Assembly (NCBI GenBank): GCA_964399625.1
Contig: CAYNSB010000032.1
Location: 1-46,963 of the forward strand
Direction: 5' to 3'
Origin: CAYNSB01 sp964399625
GTDB lineage: Bacteria > Planctomycetota > Phycisphaerae > Phycisphaerales > UBA1924
Length of the DNA stretch: 46,963 bases
This document shows, in pieces, positions 1 through 8,960 of this stretch. The notes beneath the pieces are model-generated. The model made no database searches. It was not told the origin of the DNA and worked only from the letters and a program-made list of their open reading frames with translations. Both the position numbers and the translations under genes were made by a program. Position 1 is the first letter of the stretch, and each line of letters starts with the position of its first letter.

Positions 1-964
1 CCGTTTCGTTGACCGGCTTGCTGGCCCGGCACGCGATCATGTGGGGCTGCACGCCCGCCTCCATGAGCCGCTTGATGCCGAGTTGCGCCGCCTTGGATTT
101 CTGCTCGCCCAGCGTCTTGGGCTCGATCACGTACGTCAGCGCCACGAAGCACGACGATCCCGCGCCCTCCTCGAACGCCAGTTCCCGCAGCGCCTCGATG
201 TAGAACGCGTTCTCGTAGTCCCCCACCGTCCCGCCCACCTCGACGATCACGACGTCCGCGGCGCTCTTGCCATCGCCATGGGCCGCCAGCTCGCGCAGCT
301 TCCGCTTCACCTCGCCCGTGACGTGCGGGATCCATTGCACGTCCCGCCCGAGGTACCGCCCCTCGCGCTCGCGATCGAGCACCTCGCGGAACACCTGCCC
401 GGCTGTCGTGAAGTTGTGCTTGGTCAGGTCCTGGTCGAGCAGGCGCTCGTAGGTGCCCAGGTCCATGTCGCACTCGGTGCCGTCATCGAGCACGAACACC
501 TCGCCGTGGCGGTAGGGATTCAGGGTGCCCGAATCGATGTTCAGGTACCCCTCCATCTTGATCGGCGCGACGACGAGGCCCTTGTCCTTGAGCATCTTCG
601 CGACGCTGCTGGCGAAGATGCCCTTGCCCAGCCCGCTCATCACGGTGCCCAGCACGAAGATGTACTTGTGGAACCCCTTGCGGTACCCCTCGGGGATCGG
701 GCTGTAGAACTCGCTGTAATGGCTCGAGTCGGCCGCGCCGGCGAGCAGGTCCGATCGCCCGTGGCGCCCGCGCACGTATTCCTCGTGCTCCTGCGCGTCG
801 TGCGGCGTGCCCGCCTCGCGTCCGCCCTCGCCTGCGACGGCGCCCACGTCCATCCGCGACGGCGGGTGCGCGACACCACCCGGCTCCAGCGAGCCGGCGG
901 CATCTTCCTGATCCACGATGTCATCCATCCAGCGAAGCCGATCCGTGGCGGGCGAGGAGGGCAT
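1..964 (-). CDS. pyrG: CTP synthase, N-terminal part (cut by window edge)
   Basis: Synthesises CTP from UTP, ATP and glutamine in the cytosol. The visible part is the synthetase (amidoligase) domain: a P-loop region SGLGKGIFAS, then GYLNIDSGT, FVLDDGTECDMDLG and VEVGGTVGDYE, all in the order known for PyrG. The glutaminase domain lies beyond base 1. The protein carries about 85-100 extra residues before the usual N-terminus, which in the family begins just before the KYIFV strand. The extension is acidic and Gly/Ala-rich, with no predicted signal. Two in-frame ATG codons, at 964 and 928, are possible starts; neither has a strong ribosome binding site, and the longer is given. It is divergent from the aminopeptidase pair. 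Identity is very sure; the start is not. Confidence 0.95.
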   Translation of the reverse strand, partial: MPSSPATDRLRWMDDIVDQEDAAGSLEPGGVAHPPSRMDVGAVAGEGGREAGTPHDAQEHEEYVRGRHGRSDLLAGAADSSHYSEFYSPIPEGYRKGFHKYIFVLGTVMSGLGKGIFASSVAKMLKDKGLVVAPIKMEGYLNIDSGTLNPYRHGEVFVLDDGTECDMDLGTYERLLDQDLTKHNFTTAGQVFREVLDREREGRYLGRDVQWIPHVTGEVKRKLRELAAHGDGKSAADVVIVEVGGTVGDYENAFYIEALRELAFEEGAGSSCFVALTYVIEPKTLGEQKSKAAQLGIKRLMEAGVQPHMIACRASKPVNET

Positions 965-1110
965 GTCTCATCGTATCACACCTTGGTAAGACTCCACAAG
1001 TCGCGCGGCCCTGTGAGGACTGCTTTCCACACGATTTTGGATTTGCGAAGCCTCGCGCGACACGTCCGATCACGCCTCGGCACGGCGGAAGCGGTTCCGT
1101 AGACTTCGCC

Positions 1111-3036
1111 ATGCAGATCGCGCTCCGCATCGTGCTCCTCCTCGCTCTGATCCTGGCGCCCGCCGCCCGAGCGCAGGACCCCCGGATCGACCCCGATACG
1201 GGCGCGGACCTCGCCCACTACCCGCCCCCACGCCACTTCGACCACCTCCACATGTCCCTGGCGATCGATATCCCCGACATGGGAGTTCCCAAGATCACGG
1301 CGGTCGAGCGTCTCACCGTCGCGGCCATCGGGCGAGCGAGGAAAGAGCTCGTCCTCGATGCGGGCCCGGATCTTTCCATTTCCGGCGTCCAGCTCGAGTC
1401 CGGTGCAAAGCCGTCGGCGGCCGGTTCCGCGACTCCCCTCGCCTTCACGCACGCGAACGACAAACTCACGATCGCGTTCCCCAAGCCGCTCCCGCCCGGC
1501 CAGCAGGCGACATTCGTCATCTCGTACTCGGGGGAGTTCCCTCATGCCAATGGCAAGGGGCTGACCTGGACCCAGGGCACCGCCGACGCCCAAAGCCCGA
1601 CGAATCAGGCCGCGCAGATCCACTCCCAGGGCCAGCCCGACCAGAACCACACCTGGTTCCCATGCCATGACTTTCCCAACGAACGCCTCACGACGGAACT
1701 AGTCGTGACCGTGGACGATGCGTATGTCGTGGCCTCCAACGGGCGGTTGGATTCCAAAGTTCTGGGATCTCCGTCGCCTTCGGGCACTCCACGATCCACC
1801 TGGCACTGGGTGCAGGATCGGCCGCACGCGAACTACCTCGTGTCGCTGGTCGTGGGCAAGTTCGCCATCGTCGGGCTCTCGCCCACGGGCCCCACGCCAC
1901 TCAACATGAACGCCCAGCCCGTGCGCTGCTACCTCTACACGCCCTTTGGCACGGAGCAGAACGCCGCGAAGGTCTTCGCCCGCACGCCCGACATGGTCTA
2001 CTTCTTCTCCGAGTACTTCGGGCACCCCTACCCATGGGACAAGTACTCCCAGGCGCTGGTCCGACGGTTCGCGGCGGGCGGCATGGAGAACACGTCCGCC
2101 ACGACGTTGGGCACGCGTCCGGCCACGGCCAAGCCCGGCACGCAGGACGACCTCATCTCGCATGAACTGGCCCACCAATGGACGGGCGACCTGCTCACCT
2201 GCAAGTCCTGGGAGCACATCTGGCTCAACGAGGGTTGGGCGAACTACGCCGAAGCACTCTGGGCCGAGCACGACGCGGGAGACAACCCCGCCGCACGCAA
2301 GAAGGCGTACCTGGGCGTCATCCGCCGGTTCCTGGGCATGCAGCGGGCGCTGAATCGCACCTACGCGCCGGCGTTCCCTCCCATGGCCTCCAACCTGTAC
2401 AACGCGCCCGATGATGCGTTCATCCGCCCCAACGACCCATACTCCAAGGGCGGGCTCGTGCTGCACATGCTCCGCGTCCGCCTGGGCGATGAGCTGTTCC
2501 AGCGTGCCGTGCAGACGTACATCAATCGCTTCGCGTTCAAGGAAGTTGAGACCGACGACTTCCGACAAACGCTCGAGGAGGTTTCCGCCCAGTCCCTCGA
2601 GCAGTTCTTCGACCAGTGGGTCACCCGCCCCGGCTTGCCGCGCATCGAGGCCGACCTCGCGTGGGCCGATGCTCCGAGCCCCGGTCCGCGCGAGGGCGGC
2701 GGCACGCTCACCGTCACGATCGAGCAGACCCAGCGCATCGATGCGAAGAACCCCGCGTACGTCTTTGAACTGCCGATCGAGGTCGAAGATGCGGATGGCG
2801 ACCGCCGAACGGTTCGCATGGCGATCGACGCTCGATCGCAGAGCGCCTCGTTCGATCTGGCGCACCGCCCAAGAAACGTCCGGCTCGATCCGGACCTGAA
2901 TGTCGCGTGCGCCCGGAACGTGCGCACATCCCTCGAAGATTCGTTAGGGACAAAGAAGGGTAACGATCCGCAGCCCACTTCGGCCCCTCAGGAACAGGCG
3001 GAGCCGGATCACGCCGATCAAAAACCGCAGCCATAA
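1111..3036 (+). CDS. Secreted M1-family zinc aminopeptidase
   Basis: Predicted zinc aminopeptidase of the gluzincin M1 family, which removes N-terminal residues from peptides. Residues 1-21 form a signal peptide ending in ARA, so the enzyme is exported. The zinc site is complete: HELAH at 351-355 and the third ligand Glu374 in WLNEGWANY, with the family spacing of 18 residues. The substrate N-terminus motif is GGMEN at 323-327 instead of the common GAMEN. A beta-rich N-terminal domain precedes the catalytic domain, and the long helical C-terminal domain of classical PepN is absent: the protein ends at 641 residues after a short beta domain and a polar tail. The next gene, 46 bases downstream, is a longer paralogue, so the two are probably co-transcribed. 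Confidence 0.93.
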   Translation: MQIALRIVLLLALILAPAARAQDPRIDPDTGADLAHYPPPRHFDHLHMSLAIDIPDMGVPKITAVERLTVAAIGRARKELVLDAGPDLSISGVQLESGAKPSAAGSATPLAFTHANDKLTIAFPKPLPPGQQATFVISYSGEFPHANGKGLTWTQGTADAQSPTNQAAQIHSQGQPDQNHTWFPCHDFPNERLTTELVVTVDDAYVVASNGRLDSKVLGSPSPSGTPRSTWHWVQDRPHANYLVSLVVGKFAIVGLSPTGPTPLNMNAQPVRCYLYTPFGTEQNAAKVFARTPDMVYFFSEYFGHPYPWDKYSQALVRRFAAGGMENTSATTLGTRPATAKPGTQDDLISHELAHQWTGDLLTCKSWEHIWLNEGWANYAEALWAEHDAGDNPAARKKAYLGVIRRFLGMQRALNRTYAPAFPPMASNLYNAPDDAFIRPNDPYSKGGLVLHMLRVRLGDELFQRAVQTYINRFAFKEVETDDFRQTLEEVSAQSLEQFFDQWVTRPGLPRIEADLAWADAPSPGPREGGGTLTVTIEQTQRIDAKNPAYVFELPIEVEDADGDRRTVRMAIDARSQSASFDLAHRPRNVRLDPDLNVACARNVRTSLEDSLGTKKGNDPQPTSAPQEQAEPDHADQKPQP

Positions 3037-3082
3037 CGCGTCGGCCGGATCCGCCCCCCCATCTCCCCCACGAGCCCCACCC

Positions 3083-6000
3083 ATGCCACGCCCGCTCATG
3101 CTCCTACGCCGCTCCGCCCTCGCTGCGGCCTGCCTCACTCAGGTCGCCCTCGTGCTTGGCGCGCACGCCCAGGACGCGCCCTCCCCCTCCCCGCTCGTCG
3201 AACCCGACACCGGGCGCGATCTGCTCAACTACCCGCGCTCGCCGCAGGTCCTGTACAAGCACATGAAGCTCGTCGTGGATGTCCCGGACATGTCCACGCC
3301 GCGCTTGTCGGCGATCCAGACTCTGTCGATCTCGGCGCTTGGCGCTCCCCTCGAGCAGCTCGTCCTCGACGCCAAGCTCCTCGAGATCCAGTCTGTCACG
3401 AGCCCGGGGCGGCACGTCACGTTCCGCGCCGACGCGGGCAAGCTGGTGATCCGCTTCGATCCGCCGCTCGCCAAGGGGCAGAGCGCCGACGTGATCACCG
3501 CGTACTCGGTGAGCGATGCGCCGCAGGGCCTGAACTGGACGCTTCCCGATCCCGCGTTCCCGGGGCGCCCGCCGCAGATCCACACGCAGGGACAGTCGGA
3601 GCTGAACTCCTACTGGTTCCCCATGCACGACTTCCCCAACGTGCGCCTCACGACCGAGATCATCGCGACGGTGCCCCAGGGCTTCCGCGTTCTTTCGAAT
3701 GGACGCCAGGTCGATGAGCCTACGGACAGGGGCGGGCGCGTCACGTACCACTGGCTTCAAGACAAGCCCCACGCGCCGTATCTCGTGTCGTTGATCGTCG
3801 GCGCATTTGATGTCGTCGATGTGGCCACCAACGGCGCGGGGCGCGTTCCCATGCCCGTCTACGCGCCGCCCGGGCGCGCCGGCGACGCCGCGGCCACGTT
3901 TGCGCGCACGCCCGACATGGTCGCGCTCTTCTCGCGCCTCACGGGCCAGGCGTATCCGTGGGACCAGTACGCGCAGGCGATCGTCTGGAACTTCGACAGC
4001 TCGGGCATGGAGAACACATCCGCGACGACGCTGTGGGAGGCCGCGCTGCAGAGCCCCATCGCCCGACGCGACAAGGACGCGGACGACCTGATCTCGCACG
4101 AGCTCGCGCACCAATGGTTCGGCGACCTGGTTACCTGCAAGTCCTGGGAGCACATCTGGCTCAACGAGGGATTCGCGACCTACTTCGAGAGTGTCTGGGA
4201 CGGCGCCCGTCGGGGGCCCGATTCCTACCTCGCGGGAATCCAGGCCAATCTCGATGCCGTGCTCGCCAACGACACCAACACGCCGCCCGGGCAGCCCGCG
4301 ATGGCGTCCAAGGCGTACGACGATCCCGACGATGTGTTCGAGAAGGCCGCTGACCCATATGCAAAGGGGTCCGTCGTCCTGCACATGCTCCACGAGCGCC
4401 TGGGGGACGACGTCTTCTGGCGCGGCGTGCGGGTGTACCTCGAACGATTCAATTTCAGGCAGGTCGAGACGGGCGACTTCCGCCGCGTGATGGAGGAAGT
4501 CTCGGGCGAGAGCCTCGAGCAGTTCTTTGCGCAGTGGTGCACGCGCCCGGGCGTTCCGACTCTGGATGTGAAGGTCCAGTGGCAGGCGCACGACGCCCGC
4601 GCCGGCGGGGATCTCGTCGTTACCATCCGCCAGACGCAGCACATCGACGGCGACACCCCCGCGTTCGCGCTCGATCTTCCCGTCTGGATCCGCACCGCCA
4701 CCGGAACGGACGAGATGCTCGAGCCCGTCCGCGTCACGCAGCGATCCACCACCGCGATGTTCGCGCTCGATGCTCCGCCTTCCGCCGTCGCGATCGACCC
4801 GCGTCTCTCCGTCGCGGCCCGACTTCGCATCGATCAGCCCGCGTCGCGCTGGCTGTCGCTCCTGCGTGCCGCCCCGAGCGTGCCGGCTCGCATCCAGGCG
4901 GCCCGCGCCCTGGGCGCGGAGGCGAGCATCGACGCGCGGGACGCTCTGCTCGCCCTGGCGCGCGACGCCAAGGCCCACCCCGCCGAGCGATCGGCCTCGA
5001 TCGTCGCGTTGCGCCAGCGTCGCGACGCACAAGCCCTGTGGACGCTCTGCAACGCGGCCGTGTCGCACCCGGATGTCCGCCTCGCTCTCGTGCAGGCGAC
5101 GGGCGAGCTTGCCCGCGACGCGACCCTGCCCGCCCCCGATCGCGCCCGTCTGACCGACGCCATACTCGCTGCCGCCTCGGGCGAGCCGCTGCCGCGATCG
5201 CGCGCCGCGGCCCTGGAGGCTCTCGGATCGCTCGACCATCCCCGGGCCCTGTCGGTGCTCACGCAAGCGATGGAGACCGACTCCGACGCCGACACCATTC
5301 GCCAGGGCGCGATCAAGGCTCTCCAGAGTCTCGCGTCGCCCGAGTCCATCGCGCCGCTCACGCGGGCCGCGCTCCCGGGCAACCCCGCACGCACGCGCGT
5401 TGCGGCGATTCGGGCTCTGGGCGCACTTGGACGCCACGACGCTCGCGCCGTCGCCGTGCTGCGCCCGCTGCTGAGCGATCGGACCCGCAAGGTCTGGACG
5501 AGCGCGGCCGAGGAGCTTGCGGCCCTGGGAGATCCCCAGGGCGTCTCGGACCTGCGCGTTCTCGCCGACGCCAAGCGTGATCCGCACGATCGCGCCCTGA
5601 TCCGGGCCCAGCTCGAATCGGGAACCGCCGATCACGCCGCCCGCCTCGCCAGCGAGCGCTCGCAGGCGCCCTCGGCCCACGCCGATCTCCGCTGGGCCGC
5701 GATCGCCAACGCCGCGGCCTGGGCCGACTCGCAATCGCTCCGCGCGGCGATGGACAAGGACCCCTCGGCCTACCTCGCTCGGCGCGGGCTGCTGGCGCGC
5801 GCCGCCGATGCGCGGATCGAGCTGGCGCTCGACCCGTCGCCCGCCGCGGGGCTCAACGGAGACGCGCTGCGCATCGTCACGACCAGGCCCTCGCGCGACG
5901 CCCAGCGCGTCCGCGGCGTGGCCCTCACGCTGGACGACGCTTCGGCGGCTCGCCTTCGCGCCTTTACGACGGGGCGGTCCGGACGCCTCGCGATCCTGGT

Positions 6001-6205
6001 CGATGGGCGGGTCCTTGCGGCGCCGCTCATCATCACGCCCGCCAGCACGACGCTGGTGATCCCGGGCGATTGGACCGACGAGCAGTCGAACACGCTCCGC
6101 GCGGCGCTCGAACGCCCGGGAGCGATCGAGCTGCGATGGGCCGCGGCGTCGGGCTCACCATCGAATACGAGCGATCATCTCGGGTCGCACGACAGGGGCG
6201 AATAA
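3083..6205 (+). CDS. M1 aminopeptidase fused to HEAT repeats and a SecD P1-like segment
   Basis: Exported paralogue of the preceding aminopeptidase, 1040 residues. A signal peptide covers about residues 1-29. The catalytic domain has GMEN at 308-311, HELAH at 339-343 and the third zinc ligand Glu362. After residue 600 the sequence becomes alpha-helical Ala/Leu/Arg-rich repeats of about 30 residues with the look of HEAT or PBS-lyase repeats, running to about 870. The final part, about 944-1015, contains LTLDDASAARLRAFT, then LAILVDGRVLAAPLI and later GDWTDEQSNTLRAAL. This order matches the P1 head subdomain of SecD (family pattern AIVLDGKVxSAPxI followed by an xxxAxxLAxxL helix). HEAT repeats suggest protein contacts. 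What the SecD-like piece does outside a translocase is unknown. Confidence 0.92.
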   Translation: MPRPLMLLRRSALAAACLTQVALVLGAHAQDAPSPSPLVEPDTGRDLLNYPRSPQVLYKHMKLVVDVPDMSTPRLSAIQTLSISALGAPLEQLVLDAKLLEIQSVTSPGRHVTFRADAGKLVIRFDPPLAKGQSADVITAYSVSDAPQGLNWTLPDPAFPGRPPQIHTQGQSELNSYWFPMHDFPNVRLTTEIIATVPQGFRVLSNGRQVDEPTDRGGRVTYHWLQDKPHAPYLVSLIVGAFDVVDVATNGAGRVPMPVYAPPGRAGDAAATFARTPDMVALFSRLTGQAYPWDQYAQAIVWNFDSSGMENTSATTLWEAALQSPIARRDKDADDLISHELAHQWFGDLVTCKSWEHIWLNEGFATYFESVWDGARRGPDSYLAGIQANLDAVLANDTNTPPGQPAMASKAYDDPDDVFEKAADPYAKGSVVLHMLHERLGDDVFWRGVRVYLERFNFRQVETGDFRRVMEEVSGESLEQFFAQWCTRPGVPTLDVKVQWQAHDARAGGDLVVTIRQTQHIDGDTPAFALDLPVWIRTATGTDEMLEPVRVTQRSTTAMFALDAPPSAVAIDPRLSVAARLRIDQPASRWLSLLRAAPSVPARIQAARALGAEASIDARDALLALARDAKAHPAERSASIVALRQRRDAQALWTLCNAAVSHPDVRLALVQATGELARDATLPAPDRARLTDAILAAASGEPLPRSRAAALEALGSLDHPRALSVLTQAMETDSDADTIRQGAIKALQSLASPESIAPLTRAALPGNPARTRVAAIRALGALGRHDARAVAVLRPLLSDRTRKVWTSAAEELAALGDPQGVSDLRVLADAKRDPHDRALIRAQLESGTADHAARLASERSQAPSAHADLRWAAIANAAAWADSQSLRAAMDKDPSAYLARRGLLARAADARIELALDPSPAAGLNGDALRIVTTRPSRDAQRVRGVALTLDDASAARLRAFTTGRSGRLAILVDGRVLAAPLIITPASTTLVIPGDWTDEQSNTLRAALERPGAIELRWAAASGSPSNTSDHLGSHDRGE

Positions 6206-6301
6206 TCGAGGCCCGGCGGCGCTCGCACGCCACACCCGAGGAACACACCCGGTCCCGCGAGGGGCGGGGATCCGGGCAAGCCTTGCCGGATATGCAAACT
6301 T

Positions 6302-6361
6302 TCCGTTCTGCACGCTGGTCTTTGCGCCAACCCGTGGCACCTTAGACAACGGCAGAACGGA
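6302..6361 (+). promoter_or_regulatory. 10-bp inverted repeat in a leader, second arm touching the RBS
   Basis: TCCGTTCTGC at 6302-6311 is the perfect reverse complement of GCAGAACGGA at 6352-6361, separated by 40 bases. The second arm overlaps the first bases of the Shine-Dalgarno sequence GGAGGG (6359-6364), which lies before the ATG at 6370. It could be an RNA hairpin that hides the ribosome binding site, or a spaced operator for a dimeric regulator. The symmetry is seen directly; the function is inferred. Confidence 0.4.
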
Positions 6362-6369
6362 GGGAAATC

Positions 6370-7134
6370 ATGCGGCTCACCATGCGTGCGGCGTCCGCGA
6401 TTATCGCGGTCGCGGGGGCGGTCCCGTGCTTCGGCGCGGGGTACACCTGGAACCGATTCGACAACTGGGCGGCTGACGGCTCGAATCCGGCCGTCGTGAA
6501 CGGAACGCCCATCTGGAAGTACGAGGCGATCGTCGCCGCCCCGAACAGCGGGCTCGGCACGGCGAACCCCTGGTACACCCAGCCCACGACTTCCATGATC
6601 TGGGATAGCTCGTGGTTCGGCGGTGCCTCCGGCGCGTTTGCGCTGGGCAACGACGTGAACCCGCCCATCTTCCGCAACCGCCTTACGCACAACGTGCAAG
6701 TGGACGAGTTCAACAAGGTCCCGCTCGTTCGCTGGATGCGTCCGTCGAACGTGACCGACCCCACGGTGTCCATCCAGGGCTCGCTCACGCTCACGTGGAC
6801 CGGGCTCAACGCCAAGGCGCAGGCGAACATCGTGGACCTCGTCGTGGGCCGCACGAGCGCCCTGGGCGTCTCGTCCGTGCTCTTCTCGCGGACCGCCTCG
6901 AAGCCCACCAACAACGACACGGCCGAGTCCATCACCTTCGCGGTGGATCTCAAGAGCGTGTCGCTCAACCCCGGCGAGTCGATCTTCATCACCCACCGCG
7001 CGCAGAGCTCCTACACGCCCAACGGCAGCTGGATCAACCTCGTCGACAACCTCAACATCACGGCCGTTCCCGCTCCGGGCTCGCTGGCGCTCGTCGCGCT
7101 CGCGGGGCTTGGCGCCGCCCGCCGTCGTCGCTAG
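6370..7134 (+). CDS. PEP-CTERM-like sorted surface protein
   Basis: Exported protein of 254 residues and unknown function. It begins with a signal peptide (about residues 1-24, ending near CFGAG) and ends with a sorting tail: PAPGSLALVALAGLGAARRRR, that is, a Pro-containing motif, a hydrophobic helix and an Arg cluster. This is the PEP-CTERM type of tail, thought to be cut by an exosortase so that the protein is anchored or released at the surface. The middle is rich in Asn, Thr, Trp and beta-forming residues, with no enzyme motif recognised. The start is well supported by GGAGGGAA six bases before the ATG. A 10-bp inverted repeat lies in its leader and a terminator follows. No exosortase gene is in this window. 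Confidence 0.85.
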   Translation: MRLTMRAASAIIAVAGAVPCFGAGYTWNRFDNWAADGSNPAVVNGTPIWKYEAIVAAPNSGLGTANPWYTQPTTSMIWDSSWFGGASGAFALGNDVNPPIFRNRLTHNVQVDEFNKVPLVRWMRPSNVTDPTVSIQGSLTLTWTGLNAKAQANIVDLVVGRTSALGVSSVLFSRTASKPTNNDTAESITFAVDLKSVSLNPGESIFITHRAQSSYTPNGSWINLVDNLNITAVPAPGSLALVALAGLGAARRRR

Positions 7135-7180
7135 TTCATCCGCGGACCTCGCGTCCGACCAACGCGGTTCTATCCACCCG

Positions 7181-7216
7181 AGCCCCGGCCGCACTCCGTG
7201 TTGGTCGGGGCTTTTT
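7181..7216 (+). terminator. Rho-independent terminator
   Basis: AGCCCCG (7181-7187) pairs with CGGGGCT (7206-7212), followed directly by a run of T. It lies 47 bases after the stop of the sorted surface protein. A competing 7-bp pairing, GACCAAC (7157-7163) with GTTGGTC (7200-7206), shares one base with the terminator stem; this may be chance. Confidence 0.75.
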
Positions 7217-7261
7217 CTTGCGCCGACATCCGCACGCTGCGGCGTCTACGCTCGCCGCTGA

Positions 7262-7918
7262 ATGCGTCCAAACGCCGTCTCCGCCTTGGGCGTCTCGCTG
7301 TGCTTCGCCGTGGGCGTTGGGATTGCCATGCTCGTGGGGCGGGGCGCGAACCGGTGGGTCGCGCTGGGCGTGCTTCCGCTCACCGCGTTGGCGCTCCTGG
7401 CGACCTCGGCCCTGGCACGCCAACGCGAGCGCTCGCCCACGCTCGCCGCGCTCAACACCGCGTCCAAGGCGGCGTGGAAGCGTGCCCGCCGGGCCATCGT
7501 GCTGGTTGTCGGCCTCACCATCCTCGCCCTGAGCATTCCGATCGGCCTGCTGCCCGGCCCAGGCGGGATTGCGGTCGCGCTGGGGGGGCTTGCCCTGCTC
7601 GCGACTGAGTTCGTCTGGGCCCGCAAGTTGATGAGGCGCGCAACGGACGCCGCCGGCTCCTTGCGAAGGGCTGCTCAGCACTCGGCCCAGCGACGCCCGC
7701 GCCCGTGGCTTGTTCCCGTCATCGGCGCGGCGCTCGCGGGATTCACGGCCTTGGCTTGCACGCAGCAGGACCTCGTGCCCGCACGCACCGTGCTGCTCTT
7801 TGCCATTGGTCCGACGCTCGCGTGGGGGTTCTGGTCGTACCTCACGCTTGCGGCGTGGCGCGCCAACGCCAGGCGTGACAGGGCACGCGATTCCCAGGAC
7901 CCATCCGATTGTGCGTAG
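7262..7918 (+). CDS. Membrane protein with a PGPGW-like domain
   Basis: Predicted integral membrane protein of 218 residues. Two hydrophobic segments lie at about 7-28 and 33-51, then a basic stretch, then a hairpin at about 79-119 and two more helices at about 149-165 and 172-194. Around 98-120 is PGPGGIAVALGGLALLATEF followed by a basic stretch. This matches the conserved centre of the small PGPGW membrane family (PGPGW, then GLALLATEF), with Gly in place of the final Trp. The role of that family is unknown. The ATG has no clear ribosome binding site. It converges with the next gene, leaving only three bases between the stops. Confidence 0.72.
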   Translation: MRPNAVSALGVSLCFAVGVGIAMLVGRGANRWVALGVLPLTALALLATSALARQRERSPTLAALNTASKAAWKRARRAIVLVVGLTILALSIPIGLLPGPGGIAVALGGLALLATEFVWARKLMRRATDAAGSLRRAAQHSAQRRPRPWLVPVIGAALAGFTALACTQQDLVPARTVLLFAIGPTLAWGFWSYLTLAAWRANARRDRARDSQDPSDCA

Positions 7919-7921
7919 GCC

Positions 7922-8620
7922 TCACACCCGGCGGTGCTGACGGCGCCATTGCAGCACGACGATCCCGCTCAGCACACCGAGCCCGGACCACGCCGCCGCC
8001 GGCAGAGGCACCGCGGTGATCGTGTTCACGAACGAGTCGCTGAAGTCTCCGCCGTCCACCGGCCCGCCGATGATCGCCTTGACGTGCAGGCCCAGGCGAA
8101 GGTCGCTCGCATTGAGGGCGGCCACGACGTCCGCGAACGTCTTGCCCGAGGCGAGGTTGAACGTCATGTCGACCCAGTCCGACGCCGAGTCGATGCCCTT
8201 GACGGGCCCGCCATTGCCCGAGTCGGCGCTGAACGCCGACGTCGCCGTGAACGCGTTGGCCAGCGCGTTGCCGCCGGGCAGATTGCCCGGCGAAGCCCCG
8301 CCACCGACGAACGTCGTGCCGGCGCTGTTGCTCACCGGCGAGAGCAGCGTGCTCAGCGGAGAGCTGCCGTGGCTATCGAAGTAGATCTCCGTGATCGAGC
8401 AGTAGATGCCCGCCACGTTGTTCGTCATGCGGAACACGACCTGCCCAGGGTTGCCCGCGACATCGCTCACGCGAGCGTTGAACTGGCTCGCCGGATTCCA
8501 CGGAGCGTTCGAGGGCTCGACGCGAGCGAACTTCAGATCGATCGAAGCCCCCTGCGACGTCGACACGCACACCAACCCCGCGGCCAGAACAGCCGCACGC
8601 ACCCGCGCGCACGAATTCAT
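7922..8620 (-). CDS. PEP-CTERM-like sorted protein, VPLP variant (copy A)
   Basis: Exported protein of 232 residues. The signal peptide covers about residues 1-23 (ending near SQGAS). The tail has VPLPAAAW, a hydrophobic helix and the basic end QWRRQHRR, a PEP-CTERM-type sorting signal in which VPLP replaces VPEP. The body shares a whole domain with the neighbouring gene at 9027-9698: an ASIDL start, an IYCSITEIYFDS block, a Gly/Ser-rich loop, an FSADSG block, and LASGKTF with DLRLGLHVKAI near the end. The function is unknown. The start at 8620 is chosen over an in-frame codon at 8662 because GGAGGAG lies just before it and the signal peptide begins there. Confidence 0.85.
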   Translation of the reverse strand: MNSCARVRAAVLAAGLVCVSTSQGASIDLKFARVEPSNAPWNPASQFNARVSDVAGNPGQVVFRMTNNVAGIYCSITEIYFDSHGSSPLSTLLSPVSNSAGTTFVGGGASPGNLPGGNALANAFTATSAFSADSGNGGPVKGIDSASDWVDMTFNLASGKTFADVVAALNASDLRLGLHVKAIIGGPVDGGDFSDSFVNTITAVPLPAAAWSGLGVLSGIVVLQWRRQHRRV

Positions 8621-8639
8621 GTTTCCTCCTCCGTCCTTT

Positions 8640-8655
8640 CCCGCTTCGAGGCGGG
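8640..8655 (-). other. Small hairpin in the leader of sorted protein copy A
   Basis: CCCGC and GCGGG arms around a six-base loop, just upstream of the ribosome binding site. It is short and could be chance. Confidence 0.25.
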
Positions 8656-8725
8656 CCACCACCAGCCGACGAACTCAATCCCAATCCACACCCGAGTCCC
8701 GAATGGGCTCTCCGTGCGACTGACA

Positions 8726-8753
8726 CTTTATCCACAGCGAGCCTCCGATTCAA
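8726..8753 (-). promoter_or_regulatory. Candidate promoter for sorted protein copy A
   Basis: Read on the minus strand, TTGAAT (8753-8748) is followed after 16 bases by ATAAAG (8731-8726), about 105 bases before the ATG. The -35 is good and the -10 is weak. The surrounding stretch is less GC-rich than the coding DNA, as expected for a promoter region. Confidence 0.3.
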
Positions 8754-8960
8754 GGGTGAAATCCCCAGTCACTCAACTCGCGCATTCACTCTCAAAGGCG
8801 CGATCGGCCGAGGAATTCACGGCGCAATTCAACCAATTCGTGCCACATTCGCGACACGATCACGCCATTCGCTGAGGGAGTGTCTATCCAAACATGATCC
8901 GTACTTTGGCTGCCATCATCGATTTTTTGATCGTCAGGCGGCGATCGAACGGGCGCGGTC

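Noticed and set aside
3104..5734. Long open frame on the minus strand opposite the second aminopeptidase
   Set aside because: Arg/Gly/Val-rich composition with no domain; it is the mirror of a GC-biased coding strand whose plus-strand protein is clearly real.
7157..7206. Attenuator or riboswitch formed by GACCAAC/GTTGGTC and the terminator stem
   Set aside because: The competing stem lies after the stop codon of the only upstream gene, so there is nothing obvious to regulate; probably chance.
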